A DNA stretch of 64,000 nt from Mucilaginibacter terrae (GCF_031951985.1 NZ_JAVLVU010000001.1:3100001-3164000), one strand, 5' to 3'. Shown: positions 27,394 through 36,806, numbered from the stretch's first letter. The notes: generated from the letters alone by a model not told the origin. A program made the numbers and translations.

Positions 27394-30300
27394 TTAAAAG
27401 TTAAGATTTACGTTTAGTGAATATGACCGTGCGGCCGGCAAACCACGTACACTTCCAATGTAACTGGTGAAGTCAGGATCATAACCTTCTTTATTGGCTC
27501 TCCATATCAACCCAAGGTTATTAGCTGATGCACCTATGTTAATACCTTTAATTTTATACTTACTAAGTATTTGGCCAGGTACCTGGTAGCTTAGCGTTAG
27601 TTGACGTAAACGCACATAATCGCCTTTTAACACATTAATATCAGAGTTTTGGTAGCGAATAAGGCTTATTTGTACAGCATTAGCAGTGCCATTAATACCC
27701 GGAACTGCGGTAGTGGCCTCATCCCCCGGTTTTGCCCAGCGTTTGGCAATGTCTTCGCCTAAATAATATCCGGCTGTAGAAAATGTAGCTGTAGTGATGT
27801 AGTTTTGAATACTTGGTTTTAAGAATACGCTACCAAACTGATAGCTGGTTTGCGCAAATAGCGAAAATTGTTTATACCGAAGTGTAGTGTTAAATCCACC
27901 AAAATAAGGCGCTATGGTACGGCCGGCATACTTTAAGTCTGATAATGAACTCAGAGTGGTAGTAGTAGCTTTTACTATCGCTCCGTTACGATCATATATC
28001 TGGGTTAAACCTCCTGCATCTAAACCTGCATTACGATACACAAATAACTTATCAGCTGCGTAACCACTGATAGGACCAATAGATGTTGGAGATGTTCCGA
28101 AGTTGCTTGTATAAAGGCTTTCAATAAAGCGGTTATCGGTTAATTTATTGGTATTGTAAGCGAAAGTCATTCCGGCACTAAGGCTCCAATCTTTTTTGTT
28201 GATGATTGCTCCGTTTAAACCAAATTCAGCCCCCTTACCTTCTAATGAGGCTGCATTACGGGTTAAGGTGGTGCTGATGTTACCTGTGTAAACGCTGCTT
28301 ATAGGGAATGAATACAGCAGATCTTTTGATTTTTTGCTGTATACCTCGAATGAACCGTTAAGCCTGCTGCTAAACAAGCTAAAATCAATGCCTAAGTTTT
28401 TAACATAAGTTTTTTCCCATCTTAACTGTGGGTTGGCCAATGCGATAACACTTGCATAACTTTGCCCGGTCGTAGCATCACTTGAACCCAAAGAAATGTA
28501 GGTATATGGGTAATTTGTAAGGGAAAGATTGCCGTTAACACCATATGTGGCACGTAGCGCTGCACTTGTCAACCAGGCAACGTTCTTTAAAAAGCCCTCG
28601 CGGCTTAAATTCCATTTTAAACCTGTTGACCAAAGCGGAGTAGCACGGTATTTACGATCAAGGCCAAAGTTATTATAGTCATCATAACGTACGCTGCCGG
28701 TAAGTACATATTTATTGTTATAGGCATACGCCACATTGCCGTAGTACGACAAGAAACGGCGACGCTTATCGGCTTGTGTTGGATAGCCGCCTTTATTAAA
28801 GGAAGTATAACTTGTAGGGGTTGCACCTGCTATATAAGCATAAGTTGGATTAGTAGTAAGGTTTATAGTGTTGTTTGTAATACCTGTGGCCATATTGTAG
28901 CCCCATAAAGAATATGTACCTGCTCCAATATTTGTTTCTCTGATCTCGGTACCTGCCAAAGCTGTAACCTGGTGTTTTGAGGCAAAATTGCGATCAAACT
29001 CAAGCTGGCCTCTCATGCTGTAATTACTTTGGTTAGTGTTGATCTGGGTAAGTCCGCCGCCTGTTGTGATACCTAAACTGTTACTTGTTGCGGTTGGATA
29101 GGTATAATAGTTAAGCATATCCCTGATATAATAACTTTTAGGATCATAAAACGTACGTTGAGTATCAAATGTACGCTCGTTGGTATAAATCACACTTGCC
29201 GAAAGCCCTGCAAACAACGGTGCTTTAAGGCTTGCGTTAAAAATATAATTATTATCTTTTTGCGAATTGTCGCCATACGAAAGCTCATCAAGATAATTAT
29301 AACGCCAGTCCTTATATGCAGACGACAACGTTTTGGTAAAGTCGGGACTAATACGATCATATGATATGCCGTTGCCGTTAGCATCAGCTACTTGCTGGTA
29401 TGGCAACAAAGTAAAGCGGTCGGGCCTGTAAAGGTTTTGCAGGCTTAATCCATTGTTAACAAATTTAAAGAATGAACCTTTAAAACTTGTAGACAACGTT
29501 ACCCGGTTAAATAGTTTCCAACTGTTATTTAAAGTTGTTGTAAGTCTGCTTCCATAGTTATTTACCTGATTGGGCCTTTCCCTGCTATATGATGCAGAAT
29601 AGTAGTAAGTAGAATTTTCGGCACCACCGCTAACTGATAAATTGTATTGCTGGTTTTGCATACTCTGCAAAAAGTATTTATTTACCTGTGAGCGGTTATC
29701 AATGGCACTTAATTGGCTTATACGGCTATCATATTGCGCCTGTGTTATAGTCCCTGCCTTAAGTTGCTGAGCCAACTGGGTACCCTCTGGTACTACATAA
29801 ATGGCATTGAAATAGTTGCTTGGCGCAATTGGGGTTAAAATATTGCGGTCAACCAGTTCTTTTTCATAGTTTAAAACCTGTGCCGAATTCATCATTTTAT
29901 AATAACCCAGATCAGGTTTTTCCCCGAAAGTGAATATGCTCGAAATATTTACTGTGGGGGTTTGTGTGCGCTTGCCCTTTTTAGTATTAATAACAATAAC
30001 GCCATTTGCTGCACGTACACCCCATATTGATGCAGCAGCGGCATCTTTTAAGAAAGTGACGTTTTCAATATCATTAGGGTTAAGGGTTGACATATCTAAC
30101 TCGGTAATTGCACCATCTAACACGATCAATGGGGCTTGTTCACCTTGCAAGCTGTTACGGCCCCTAACGTTAAGGGTGTAATCGTTAATACCCACGGTAC
30201 GGGTACCGCCGTTTACGCTCGGTACGGTTGCTATGCTTCCACCGCTTTGGTAAAAAAAGCCTCTATCGCCCGAGGTTAAATTAATTTGCACACCAGGAGC

Positions 30301-31056
30301 AAGCCCTTCCAAACGCGCAAGTAAGTTTGTTTGAGGGTGTTCCTCTATCTCCTTTGCAGTTACCGTTGCCGCCGAACCTGTTGTACGTTCTTTAGGCAGT
30401 GCCTGGTAACCGTTGCTTACCACAGTAACCTCATCAAGGGTAGTACCGTTACTCACCAACGTTACATCGAGCTTTGACTGCTGGAAAGATGCAGGAGCCT
30501 CCAGTTTAAAATATCCAATGGCATCAAAAACAATGACATCACCTTGTTTAACAGAAGGCAAAAGGTAGCCACCGTCATCATTGGTACGCGTTGCCTGGTT
30601 AGTACCCTTTAACCAAACATTGGCATAAGCTATCGGCTCATTTCGGGAGTTATACACCGTTCCGCGCAAAGTTGACTGCTTGCCCGCCACTCCATTAGCC
30701 GGAGTTTGTATCGGTTGATTGCCGGCTACACCGGTAAAAAAATCAGCCTTACGTGCTACAATTGAATACGTATTTTCACTTACATAAAGGAAAATGAGGT
30801 TATTGGGATAAAGCACATTTTTCAGCACTTCTTCTACCGAGTTACCTTTGAGCTGTTGCCTGGTAGTGAATTTATCATTCAGTAAGCCGTGCTCGTAAGC
30901 AAAACGGGTTTTGTATTGTTTCTCAATAGTTTGAAGCGCTTCGGTAAGCGAAATGCGCGACACGTTTTGAGTTTGCTGCGCCAAAGCAAGCCTGCTTGTA
31001 CCTAAAATTAAGGCAAAGCAAATGCATAACGCCAAAAACGTAAATGTTTTTTGCAT
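27394..31056 (-). CDS. susC: SusC-type TonB-dependent receptor with STN signalling domain
   Basis: A 1220-residue outer-membrane receptor. After a signal peptide (about 1-27, RLALAQ) there is a secretin/TonB short N-terminal (STN) domain (about 35-105, ISLTEALQTIEKQYKTRFAYEHGLL...NLIFLYVSENTYSIV). Then come a carboxypeptidase-regulatory-like domain (LRGTVYNSRNEPIAYANVWLKG), a plug with VVSNGYQALPKERTTGSAATV, APLIVLDGAI and DAAAASIWGVRAANGVIVINT, and the beta-barrel. The STN domain is the part that talks to FecR, so this receptor is a true transducer, unlike the other two SusC proteins here. Gene order sigma, FecR, SusC, SusD agrees. The barrel ends SLNVNLNF. Confidence 0.93.
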   Translation of the reverse strand: MQKTFTFLALCICFALILGTSRLALAQQTQNVSRISLTEALQTIEKQYKTRFAYEHGLLNDKFTTRQQLKGNSVEEVLKNVLYPNNLIFLYVSENTYSIVARKADFFTGVAGNQPIQTPANGVAGKQSTLRGTVYNSRNEPIAYANVWLKGTNQATRTNDDGGYLLPSVKQGDVIVFDAIGYFKLEAPASFQQSKLDVTLVSNGTTLDEVTVVSNGYQALPKERTTGSAATVTAKEIEEHPQTNLLARLEGLAPGVQINLTSGDRGFFYQSGGSIATVPSVNGGTRTVGINDYTLNVRGRNSLQGEQAPLIVLDGAITELDMSTLNPNDIENVTFLKDAAAASIWGVRAANGVIVINTKKGKRTQTPTVNISSIFTFGEKPDLGYYKMMNSAQVLNYEKELVDRNILTPIAPSNYFNAIYVVPEGTQLAQQLKAGTITQAQYDSRISQLSAIDNRSQVNKYFLQSMQNQQYNLSVSGGAENSTYYYSASYSRERPNQVNNYGSRLTTTLNNSWKLFNRVTLSTSFKGSFFKFVNNGLSLQNLYRPDRFTLLPYQQVADANGNGISYDRISPDFTKTLSSAYKDWRYNYLDELSYGDNSQKDNNYIFNASLKAPLFAGLSASVIYTNERTFDTQRTFYDPKSYYIRDMLNYYTYPTATSNSLGITTGGGLTQINTNQSNYSMRGQLEFDRNFASKHQVTALAGTEIRETNIGAGTYSLWGYNMATGITNNTINLTTNPTYAYIAGATPTSYTSFNKGGYPTQADKRRRFLSYYGNVAYAYNNKYVLTGSVRYDDYNNFGLDRKYRATPLWSTGLKWNLSREGFLKNVAWLTSAALRATYGVNGNLSLTNYPYTYISLGSSDATTGQSYASVIALANPQLRWEKTYVKNLGIDFSLFSSRLNGSFEVYSKKSKDLLYSFPISSVYTGNISTTLTRNAASLEGKGAEFGLNGAIINKKDWSLSAGMTFAYNTNKLTDNRFIESLYTSNFGTSPTSIGPISGYAADKLFVYRNAGLDAGGLTQIYDRNGAIVKATTTTLSSLSDLKYAGRTIAPYFGGFNTTLRYKQFSLFAQTSYQFGSVFLKPSIQNYITTATFSTAGYYLGEDIAKRWAKPGDEATTAVPGINGTANAVQISLIRYQNSDINVLKGDYVRLRQLTLSYQVPGQILSKYKIKGINIGASANNLGLIWRANKEGYDPDFTSYIGSVRGLPAARSYSLNVNLNF

Positions 31057-31089
31057 AGAACTTGAGTTTAATAAATTGTTACTTAGGGG

Positions 31090-32103
31090 TTACTTTGATT
31101 TAAGGTAATACACACCATCGCGTTCTTGTACCGTGGCATTAAGCAGGTTGGCCAGCATATACAAAGTGCTCTCGCGCGTTCTTACCGATATTGTTCCGTC
31201 TATTTGTTTATTTAAAAGTGCCGGACTGTCAACAACTATCCGGTTGCCATATGTATCTTCAAAGTTTTCAATAATTGCACCAACCGACATGCCGCTGGCC
31301 ATCATTTTATGCTCGGTCCAGGCCAGTGGTTTATTATTGAGACTGTTTACCAACCGCAGATTGACATCATTCTTTTGGTAATCAATGGCTTGCCCCGAAT
31401 TCATTATATATGAATGCGAGCCCGGTTGAGTGCCGCTTACTTTGATCTTTCCTTTGATTAAGGCCACTACAACATTATTTCGTCTGCTTTTTACATTAAA
31501 CAATGTTCCCAAAACCTGCACATTCACATCGCCCGCATGGGTAACGAATTGCTCATTTGGTTTAACATCACCTGGTTGTTTGTTCAAATGCTTTACATCA
31601 AACAATGCTTCGCCTTGCAACCATACCTCACGTAATTTGTGCCAATGCCATGCCCGGTAATAACTTACTTTAGAATTGGCATTCAATTTCACCAGGCTAT
31701 TGTCGGGTAGCGTTACGTTACGATGTTCGCCGTAGCCTGTGGTAATTTCAACTTTACTGTTGTAGTACCATAAGCCGCCCAAAAAAACACATATTGTTGC
31801 GGCTGCAGCACTGCTCCATATCCGCAATTGTTTAATGGTAGCCCGTTTTCGCTCATGACCAATGATCCCTTTTTCTACCCTGTCCCATACTTGCTGCTGA
31901 TGCTGTGGATCATCAATTATCACATCGGTGCTCAACACAGTTAGTAAATACGCACGGGCTTCATTATAAACATTTAGGTTTAACGGTTGTGCATTCAGCC
32001 ATTCCTGCCAATAGCCATTAACATCAGTTCCGTACTTTAACCATGTTATAAACGAATCATCGTTCAGAAAATCTTCAAACTGGTATGAGTCAAATTTCGC
32101 CAT
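31090..32103 (-). CDS. FecR family anti-sigma factor (island 1)
   Basis: A 337-residue anti-sigma regulator: N-terminal cytosolic region (about 1-85), one membrane helix (about 90-108, SSAAAATICVFLGGLWYY), FecR domain (ITTGYGEHRNVTLPDNSLVKLNANSKVSY...GEALFDVKHLNKQ), and a C-terminal DUF4974-like domain (MSVGAIIENFEDTYGNRIVVDSPALLNKQIDGTISV). It lies 115 bases after the ECF sigma gene and 33 bases before the STN-bearing SusC, the arrangement in which STN contact with FecR releases the sigma factor. It belongs to the island cargo. Confidence 0.91.
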   Translation of the reverse strand: MAKFDSYQFEDFLNDDSFITWLKYGTDVNGYWQEWLNAQPLNLNVYNEARAYLLTVLSTDVIIDDPQHQQQVWDRVEKGIIGHERKRATIKQLRIWSSAAAATICVFLGGLWYYNSKVEITTGYGEHRNVTLPDNSLVKLNANSKVSYYRAWHWHKLREVWLQGEALFDVKHLNKQPGDVKPNEQFVTHAGDVNVQVLGTLFNVKSRRNNVVVALIKGKIKVSGTQPGSHSYIMNSGQAIDYQKNDVNLRLVNSLNNKPLAWTEHKMMASGMSVGAIIENFEDTYGNRIVVDSPALLNKQIDGTISVRTRESTLYMLANLLNATVQERDGVYYLKSK

Positions 32104-32218
32104 TAAACATCTGTGCTTTTAAACACATTTATATATACAAAGCAACTTTTAAAAAATATTACCCCACGAAAGACAAAAAATTTTAAAATAATTTTACAAT
32201 TTCTTCATGAAGATGGTT

Positions 32219-32812
32219 TTATTTGAGAAATTCCAGCTTCAAAGCAATTATCAACGTTAAAAGCTCCGATTTATTAAGACCTAATATCAATTTAAGAGCA
32301 TCAATTGCACGGTAATTCAGTTTATATACACCCTTTAGTGTCAAATTCAGCAATTCAGCAATTTGTTCATAGCTTAACTCTTCAAAATATCTCAAATAAA
32401 GCACTTCCTTTTGCCGAGGCGTAAGTTTATCAAGCGCTTCTATTAATATTTTAGCTTTTTGGGTTAAATTTTCCTTTTGAATGTACTCCGATTCGGGGTT
32501 AAACTGGATATGAAAAAGTTCAGTTGAGGTTATTTCAACTTTTTGCCATTTGCCATCGGCTGTAGCTACCTTAACAAGCAGGTTGCGCAACGATGCAAGC
32601 AAGTAGTATTTTATATTGGTGGTAGGTGATAAATTGGCGCGATTGACCCATACGGCCATAAAAACATCTTGTATGCAATCGCGTACCAAATCGGCATGAT
32701 TGAGTTTGCGCATGCCGTAACTGTACAGGCTTTGATAATGCTTTGAATATATTTCCTGAAATGCAGTTCTATTCCCTTGCAAAAAAGAACTCCATAACAA
32801 CTCATCATCCAT
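32219..32812 (-). CDS. ECF RNA polymerase sigma factor (island 1)
   Basis: A 197-residue ECF sigma factor. Region 2: FQEIYSKHYQSLYSYGMRKL...VRDCIQDVFMAVWVNRANL (about 18-57). Region 4: LTPRQKEVLYLRYFEELSYEQIAELLNLTLKGVYKLNYRAIDAL (about 130-173). It is the first gene of the island 1 cargo operon and pairs with the FecR protein downstream. Its likely target is the adjacent susCD operon; the sequence shows no operator or promoter that proves it. Confidence 0.91.
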   Translation of the reverse strand: MDDELLWSSFLQGNRTAFQEIYSKHYQSLYSYGMRKLNHADLVRDCIQDVFMAVWVNRANLSPTTNIKYYLLASLRNLLVKVATADGKWQKVEITSTELFHIQFNPESEYIQKENLTQKAKILIEALDKLTPRQKEVLYLRYFEELSYEQIAELLNLTLKGVYKLNYRAIDALKLILGLNKSELLTLIIALKLEFLK

Positions 32813-32895
32813 AGCTACTTAAACCTGAACTTTTAACACATTTAATTAAGGTATTGTAAATATAATGTTTTTTCCATTACAAGCCATTAATCATC

Positions 32896-33084
32896 GATTC
32901 GCTTTAGAAACAGGGCACCTTTCACAAAACGTAGATTAAACAACATCAAAACCTATCAAAATGCCACAATAAAAAATTGACTATGTGTTTTTTAACATAT
33001 CATTTATGTCGAATTTTTAAAAAATCAAATGGGGCACCTAAAAAGGTATATTTCCTTTGATTTGACTTAAATGAATTGAGCTGA
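32896..33084. repeat. Element-end repeat copy R1
   Basis: Imperfect direct repeat of 34934-35130. Shared landmarks in the same order: gattcgcttta, gggcaccttt, a run ending aaattgactat, aatggggcacc, and tttgat..gactta.atgaattg.gctg. R2 lies between the island 1 integrase and core B, so R1 is probably the remains of another such element end. It breaks off just before the IS21 remnant. The 395-base gap 32813-33207 otherwise has no gene. Confidence 0.6.
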
Positions 33085-33097
33085 ACAATAGGTATTA

Positions 33098-33568
33098 CGG
33101 GAATGTTGACCAGGCGATTCCGTGGCAAACTGACCAGTCTAAGAACTGGCGGAATGGTGCAGCAAATGCTGTAGAAGCATTATTACAAAGTTAGCTATTA
33201 AAGGTTATTATTGGTAACTGATTTCTTTTTCATCAGCCCTGCGTTTTTTTCTCATAGATTCTCCTTTGAGCTCCAGTCTGTGAGCGCTGTGTACAATACG
33301 ATCCAGTATGGCATCAGCTATCGTTTTTTCGCCGATCACCTCATGCCATTTACTTACCGGAAGTTGTGAGGTAATGACCAGTGAGGCTTTGCCATGCCTG
33401 TCTTCGATGATCTCCATCAGGGCAGCCCTGTTTTGCGCATCAAATGGCTGCAATCCGAAGTCATCAAGTATAAGCAGGTGCTGCCGTTCGATCTTTGCTA
33501 TTTCTTTGATGTATGAGCCATCGGCCTTGGCCATCTTTAGTTTGGCCAGTAGTTTGGGGGTACTTAAA
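33098..33568 (-). mobile_element. IS21-family remnant
   Basis: One end of an IS21-like element plus the 3' part of istB. The end near 33098 carries two tgacca repeats 24 bases apart (33107 and 33131), as at the end of the intact copy at 50106. Homology to the intact copy stops near 33568, so istA, the istB N-terminus and the other end are missing. Protein differences from the intact copy show it is a separate, older insertion. Confidence 0.65.
33208..33568 (-). pseudogene. istB: IstB-like ATPase, C-terminal fragment
   Basis: Only the C-terminal half of the IS21 helper ATPase is left (about 108 residues from the first Met, plus about 10 upstream in frame, STPKLLAKLK). Visible motifs: HLLILDDFGLQPFDAQ (Walker B and following), SLVITSQLPVSKWHEVIGE, and ADAILDRIVHSAHRLELKGESMR. 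The Walker A half is absent, so it cannot be functional. Compared with the copy at 50219-50967 the aligned residues are largely the same with scattered substitutions. Confidence 0.8.
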
Positions 33569-33656
33569 TCTGAAAGTATTATTTGCGGGGAATTGTCAAA
33601 AACATATTTTAGAAAAAAATAGAGTAGCTGAGGTTAGCATTAAAATAATTTATTGA

Positions 33657-34889
33657 TCAACCTGCCATGAGCTTTTGCCTTAGCTCATCCATATCTTCCC
33701 TCAATTTAGTTTCTACAACCTTGGCGTAAATTTGCGTGGTCGATATCTTTGTATGGCTGAGCAGTTTGCTCACCGTTTCTATCGGAACTTTATTAGTCAA
33801 TGCTATTGTCGTCGCAAAGGTGTGTCGGGCAATATGGAAAGTGAGCGGTTTGGTGATACTGCATAAGTCTGCAATTTCCTTCAGGTAGCTATTCAGCTTT
33901 TGGTTGCTAATGGGGGGCAGCAATTTGCCGCTATTCACAGTTTGTGGGTGTTCGTTGTATTTTCCAATTATAGCTAATGCTTTAGGCAGTAAAGGAACCT
34001 TGATCGCAACACTTGTTTTTTGCCTACTGGAAATCAACCAAAAATTATCTGCCGACCATTCTACCAAGTTCTCCGGCAACAGGTTAAATACATCACGATA
34101 AGCAAGGCCGGTATAGCAACTGAATATAAAAAGGTCCTTTACCAATTGTAAACGGAATATATCGAATTGCTTGTCCTCTATCCTTTGTAGCTCAAGTTTA
34201 GTTAAGAACCGACGTTCTACCTTTTCAAACTTTAAGCGGTAAGCGTGGAACGGGTTGCGCTCGATCCATTCCAGCCTCACAGCCAGGTTTATCATTTTAC
34301 AGAACCGCTCCAAGTGCTTCATAATTCCGTTGTTCGCCAACGGGCGCTGCCCTTTCTCCGGTTTCCTTTTTCGTAGGAAGACCTCAAACTCTGTAATGAA
34401 CTTATAGGTGAGCTCTGATAAATACTTGTCGCTGGTTTTATAATGCTGCCACAAAAACTCCTTTACATACTTCTGAGTAGTGAAGTAGTTTTTTATCGTT
34501 CCTTGTTCGAGCACTTCTACTTCTTCGATATTATGATAATCCATGAGTTTACATAAGGTAAACTCGGACTGGTCTTCCCCACTGAATTTGTCTTTTACCA
34601 ACTCGGCTGTGATAAGTTTCTTTTTCAGTTGCAACTCCTGATAGGCATCCACGATTCCCGCACGGTATTCTTCTAAATACTTGTTCAGCTTTGATATTTC
34701 TTCACGGCTACCTTTTGCCATGCCCTTGTGCTCATTCCAATTTGCAGGCTCTACCGAACGTTTAACCGACAGGTCAGTCCTGCGCCCGTTTACGGTTATC
34801 CGGGCGTAGATGGGCACTCTGCCGCTCTTTACGGCTTTGTACTTCCTGAGATAAAAGATCACACCAAAGGTGCTTTTCTGTGTTTTCAT
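33657..34889 (-). CDS. Tyrosine recombinase/integrase of island 1
   Basis: About 410 residues from ATG 34889; a TTG seven codons upstream (34910) is less likely. Domains: N-terminal arm-binding domain (KSTFGVIFYLRKYKAVKSGRVPIYARITVNGRR, about 1-90), SAM-like core-binding domain (about 100-215), catalytic domain (about 220-405) with CYTGLAYRDVFNL, HIARHTFATTIAL (His and Arg) and LLSHTKISTTQIYAKV (His and nucleophile Tyr). The Bacteroidota type in which the first catalytic Arg position is not the canonical one. Its start is about 300 bases from core B and it reads away from it, the usual place for the enzyme that integrates at that end. Confidence 0.9.
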   Translation of the reverse strand: MKTQKSTFGVIFYLRKYKAVKSGRVPIYARITVNGRRTDLSVKRSVEPANWNEHKGMAKGSREEISKLNKYLEEYRAGIVDAYQELQLKKKLITAELVKDKFSGEDQSEFTLCKLMDYHNIEEVEVLEQGTIKNYFTTQKYVKEFLWQHYKTSDKYLSELTYKFITEFEVFLRKRKPEKGQRPLANNGIMKHLERFCKMINLAVRLEWIERNPFHAYRLKFEKVERRFLTKLELQRIEDKQFDIFRLQLVKDLFIFSCYTGLAYRDVFNLLPENLVEWSADNFWLISSRQKTSVAIKVPLLPKALAIIGKYNEHPQTVNSGKLLPPISNQKLNSYLKEIADLCSITKPLTFHIARHTFATTIALTNKVPIETVSKLLSHTKISTTQIYAKVVETKLREDMDELRQKLMAG

Positions 34890-34933
34890 ATTCGTCAATT
34901 TTAATTTCAAATAGCTTCAGATTGACGGTAATT

Positions 34934-35130
34934 GATTCGCTTTAAAAATGGGGCACCTTTCCCGATGAAAAATGCAGGTTAAACGGCATCAAAAACAGTC
35001 AAAATAAATAAAATAATAAATTGACTATCAGTTACTTAACGTGCTATTTGTGCCCCAATTTAAAAATTTAAAATGGGGCACCGAATAGGGCACATTTTCT
35101 TTGATATAACTTAGATGAATTGGGCTGGAA
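34934..35130. repeat. Element-end repeat copy R2
   Basis: Second copy of the R1 repeat, between the integrase start and the terminator/core B. It contains ggggcacc in direct orientation near 34950 and 35080 and gtgcccca in inverted orientation near 35049. Their spacing near an attachment site suits arm-type integrase or excisionase binding, which is inference. Confidence 0.55.
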
Positions 35131-35138
35131 TAAAATAA

Positions 35139-35171
35139 AAAAGCCCTTAAATCATAGATTTAAGGGCTTTT
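35139..35171. terminator. Perfect 15-bp hairpin at island 1 right end
   Basis: Stem aaaagcccttaaatc / gatttaagggctttt with a 3-base loop and A/T-rich flanks, 23 bases left of core B. It occupies the same place relative to the core as the hairpins at 22548 and 55017, so when island 1 lay next to tRNA-Pro it would have served as the tRNA terminator. Confidence 0.7.
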
Positions 35172-35194
35172 AGGTGTCGGATAACACCGTTAGC

Positions 35195-35207
35195 GTCGGG
35201 ATGGCAG
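35195..35207. repeat. att core copy B (junction of islands 1 and 2)
   Basis: Third copy of gtcgggatggcag, with no tRNA body attached and different sequence on both sides from the other copies. It separates two integrase-bearing segments and is the expected junction when a second element integrates at the same tRNA 3' end. Confidence 0.72.
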
Positions 35208-35516
35208 AATGCCAACCGAAACCTCTATATTATTGATATACAATACCTCACATTAACTACTTACAATATGGGTGTTGATTAGGGCATTATTAAATTTTCC
35301 AAATCAATTATCACACAAGCACTATGTTTACAAGTATTATAATCGATGATAGCAAAGTTAATAAATAAGTAGACTCTTTAAACTACATCTGGACAATATC
35401 TAAAATCATCAAATGTCGCAAACAATAAATTGGCAGTAACAATACGACAGTGTAAAACTTCCTTATGTTAAAATTAAACACACCATTTAGAACTTGTGAC
35501 CGTCTGGGATGAGATT

Positions 35517-35550
35517 TTTGTGATAGCCACCTAATGATTTGTATATTTAC
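35517..35550 (+). promoter_or_regulatory. Candidate Bacteroidota promoter of the XRE gene
   Basis: A -33-like tttg (35517-35520), a 21-base spacer and a -7-like tatatttac (35542-35550), one base off TAnnTTTG, ending 17 bases before the XRE start codon. In the preceding 35208-35516 stretch I see no gene. Confidence 0.4.
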
Positions 35551-35567
35551 ACCATAGAAATTATGTT

Positions 35568-35954
35568 ATGGCAGAAATATTACATATCGGACGTAAGGTT
35601 GCAAGAATACGAGAGATCAAGGGCATCAAACAAGAAGCACTTGCGCTGGAGCTAGGCGTTAGCCAGCAAACTATTTCCAATATTGAAAAAAGTGAAAAGC
35701 TTGAAGACGAAGTGTTGGACAAAATTGCGAAATATTTAGGTGTGACACCCGAGGCAATAAAAAATTTCAGTGACGAAGCTGTGATTAATTATTTCAACAC
35801 CTTCAACGATAGCAGTATAAATCAAGGCCAGAATTACCACTGCACATTTAATCCTTTGGATAAGCTGATTGAGCTGATTGAAGAGAACAAAAAGCTTTAT
35901 GAACGCCTGCTGCAAAGCGAACGGGAAAAAGTTGAGCTGCTGAAAAGCAAGTAA
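35568..35954 (+). CDS. XRE-family HTH regulator with C-terminal coiled coil
   Basis: A 128-residue DNA-binding protein. The Cro/C1-type helix-turn-helix occupies about residues 8-62 (VARIREIKGIKQEALALELGVSQQTISNIEKSEKLEDEVLDKIAKYLGVTPEAI). The tail (about 93-128, LDKLIELIEENKKLYERLLQSEREKVELL) is a coiled coil for dimerisation. It is the only plus-strand gene on either island and the first gene from the left end of island 2. It may control island functions, but no operator repeat is evident. Confidence 0.85.
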   Translation: MAEILHIGRKVARIREIKGIKQEALALELGVSQQTISNIEKSEKLEDEVLDKIAKYLGVTPEAIKNFSDEAVINYFNTFNDSSINQGQNYHCTFNPLDKLIELIEENKKLYERLLQSEREKVELLKSK

Positions 35955-35965
35955 CACGATTTTTT

Positions 35966-36676
35966 TCAAAAACAAGTTTGAAACATGAGCGGTTTTTCAT
36001 ACCAAAATATGATATTCAAACAAGCTTCAAGCATTGCCATGCTTTTTGAATAACAAATAGTTTTTCTATTAAGCCTTTTCAGCCGGATCCTCAAATTAAG
36101 GTTAGTGCGCTCAATTTTATTAGTTCCGTACCGGGCAACTCTATCCATCGCCGCTGGAATGACCGAGCTGTAAATATTAAGCCTATCGGTGTATATAGCC
36201 TAGCACGCCGTGTTGATCAGGACATTTGTGATCGAGCTTAAATTAGCCATATTTCGTTTACCGACGACAATTTCTACTACCTTACCCGAAGCCCGGTCTA
36301 AAGCCAGGATAACCCAGCAAGGACATTCCTTACTGCCAATATACGTTTTGAACTCGTCAACTTCATAAATGCCACCTGATTCTATTGAAGGTTTGTGTAA
36401 TCGTCCAGCTATCTGTTTGATTCGTTTGATCACTGTACCGGTCGCAACTTTCAACAACCTGGCGATACTTCTGATACCGCAACCTTCAGTTAACAAAGCA
36501 ACTATGTTTTGGCTGCAATATGGTGACCAAGCCCGGTAGCTGTATGTTTGGAGAAAGGTCATTTTACAAAACTTACACCGGTATCGTTGCCTCCCTTGTG
36601 TTTTGCCATACCTAATGGTCACTCCATTGCATTTCACACATTTAGGAGCATCAACAGGTTTGATACAGCTAGTCAT
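35966..36676 (-). pseudogene. IS1-family transposase with in-frame stop
   Basis: About 236 codons of an InsAB-type fused transposase. The N-terminal part (36676-36200, 158 aa) has the zinc-ribbon CVKCNGVTIRYGKTQGRQRYRCKFC, the HTH GIRSIARLLKVATGTVIKRI, and the start of the DDE domain (YEVDEFKTYIG, WVILALDRASGKVVEIVVG). A TAG codon at 36200-36202 interrupts it. The same frame then continues AIYTDRLNIYSSVIPAAMDRV and the catalytic Glu region TNKIERTNLNLRIRLKRLNRKTICYSKS to 35966. Restoring one codon would give a normal IS1 transposase length. Probably inactive. Confidence 0.8.
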
Positions 36677-36806
36677 CGTTCAAGGTTTAGTCGTGATATT
36701 TTACGCTAAAATAGTACGGATGATCCTTACATATCTCCTATTTTGATAAAATTATTGAGCTTAAAACATTGATTACTATTGAACGTCAACACCTTACGCT
36801 TTCACC
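35991..36806. mobile_element. Candidate IS1-family element boundaries
   Basis: Flanking 20-base direct repeats aacaagtttgaaacatgagc (35971-35990) and aacaagtttaagacatgacc (36807-36826) match at 17 of 20 positions. The enclosed segment begins GGTTTTTCATACC and, read from the other end, GGTGAAAGCGTAAGG; IS1 ends also start with GGT, and a weak gayrttcaa match follows about 20 bases inside each. The terminal inverted repeats are poor and 20 bases is longer than the usual 8-9 bp IS1 duplication, so the ends are tentative. Confidence 0.4.

Larger units (their letters stand above)
22605..35207. mobile_element. Genomic island 1 at tRNA-Pro (integrated, SusCD cargo)
   Basis: About 12.6 kb between core copies A (22605) and B (35195). 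Contents, all on the minus strand: alpha/beta hydrolase, TlpA-type thioredoxin, SusD, SusC, FecR, ECF sigma, an IS21 remnant and a tyrosine recombinase whose gene starts about 300 bases from the right core. A 15-bp-stem terminator sits between integrase and core. No mobilization or conjugation genes are present. Because island 2 lies between it and the tRNA, island 1 probably integrated first. Borders are inferred from the repeated core; excision has not been shown. From 22620 to 22826 I see no gene. Confidence 0.65.
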
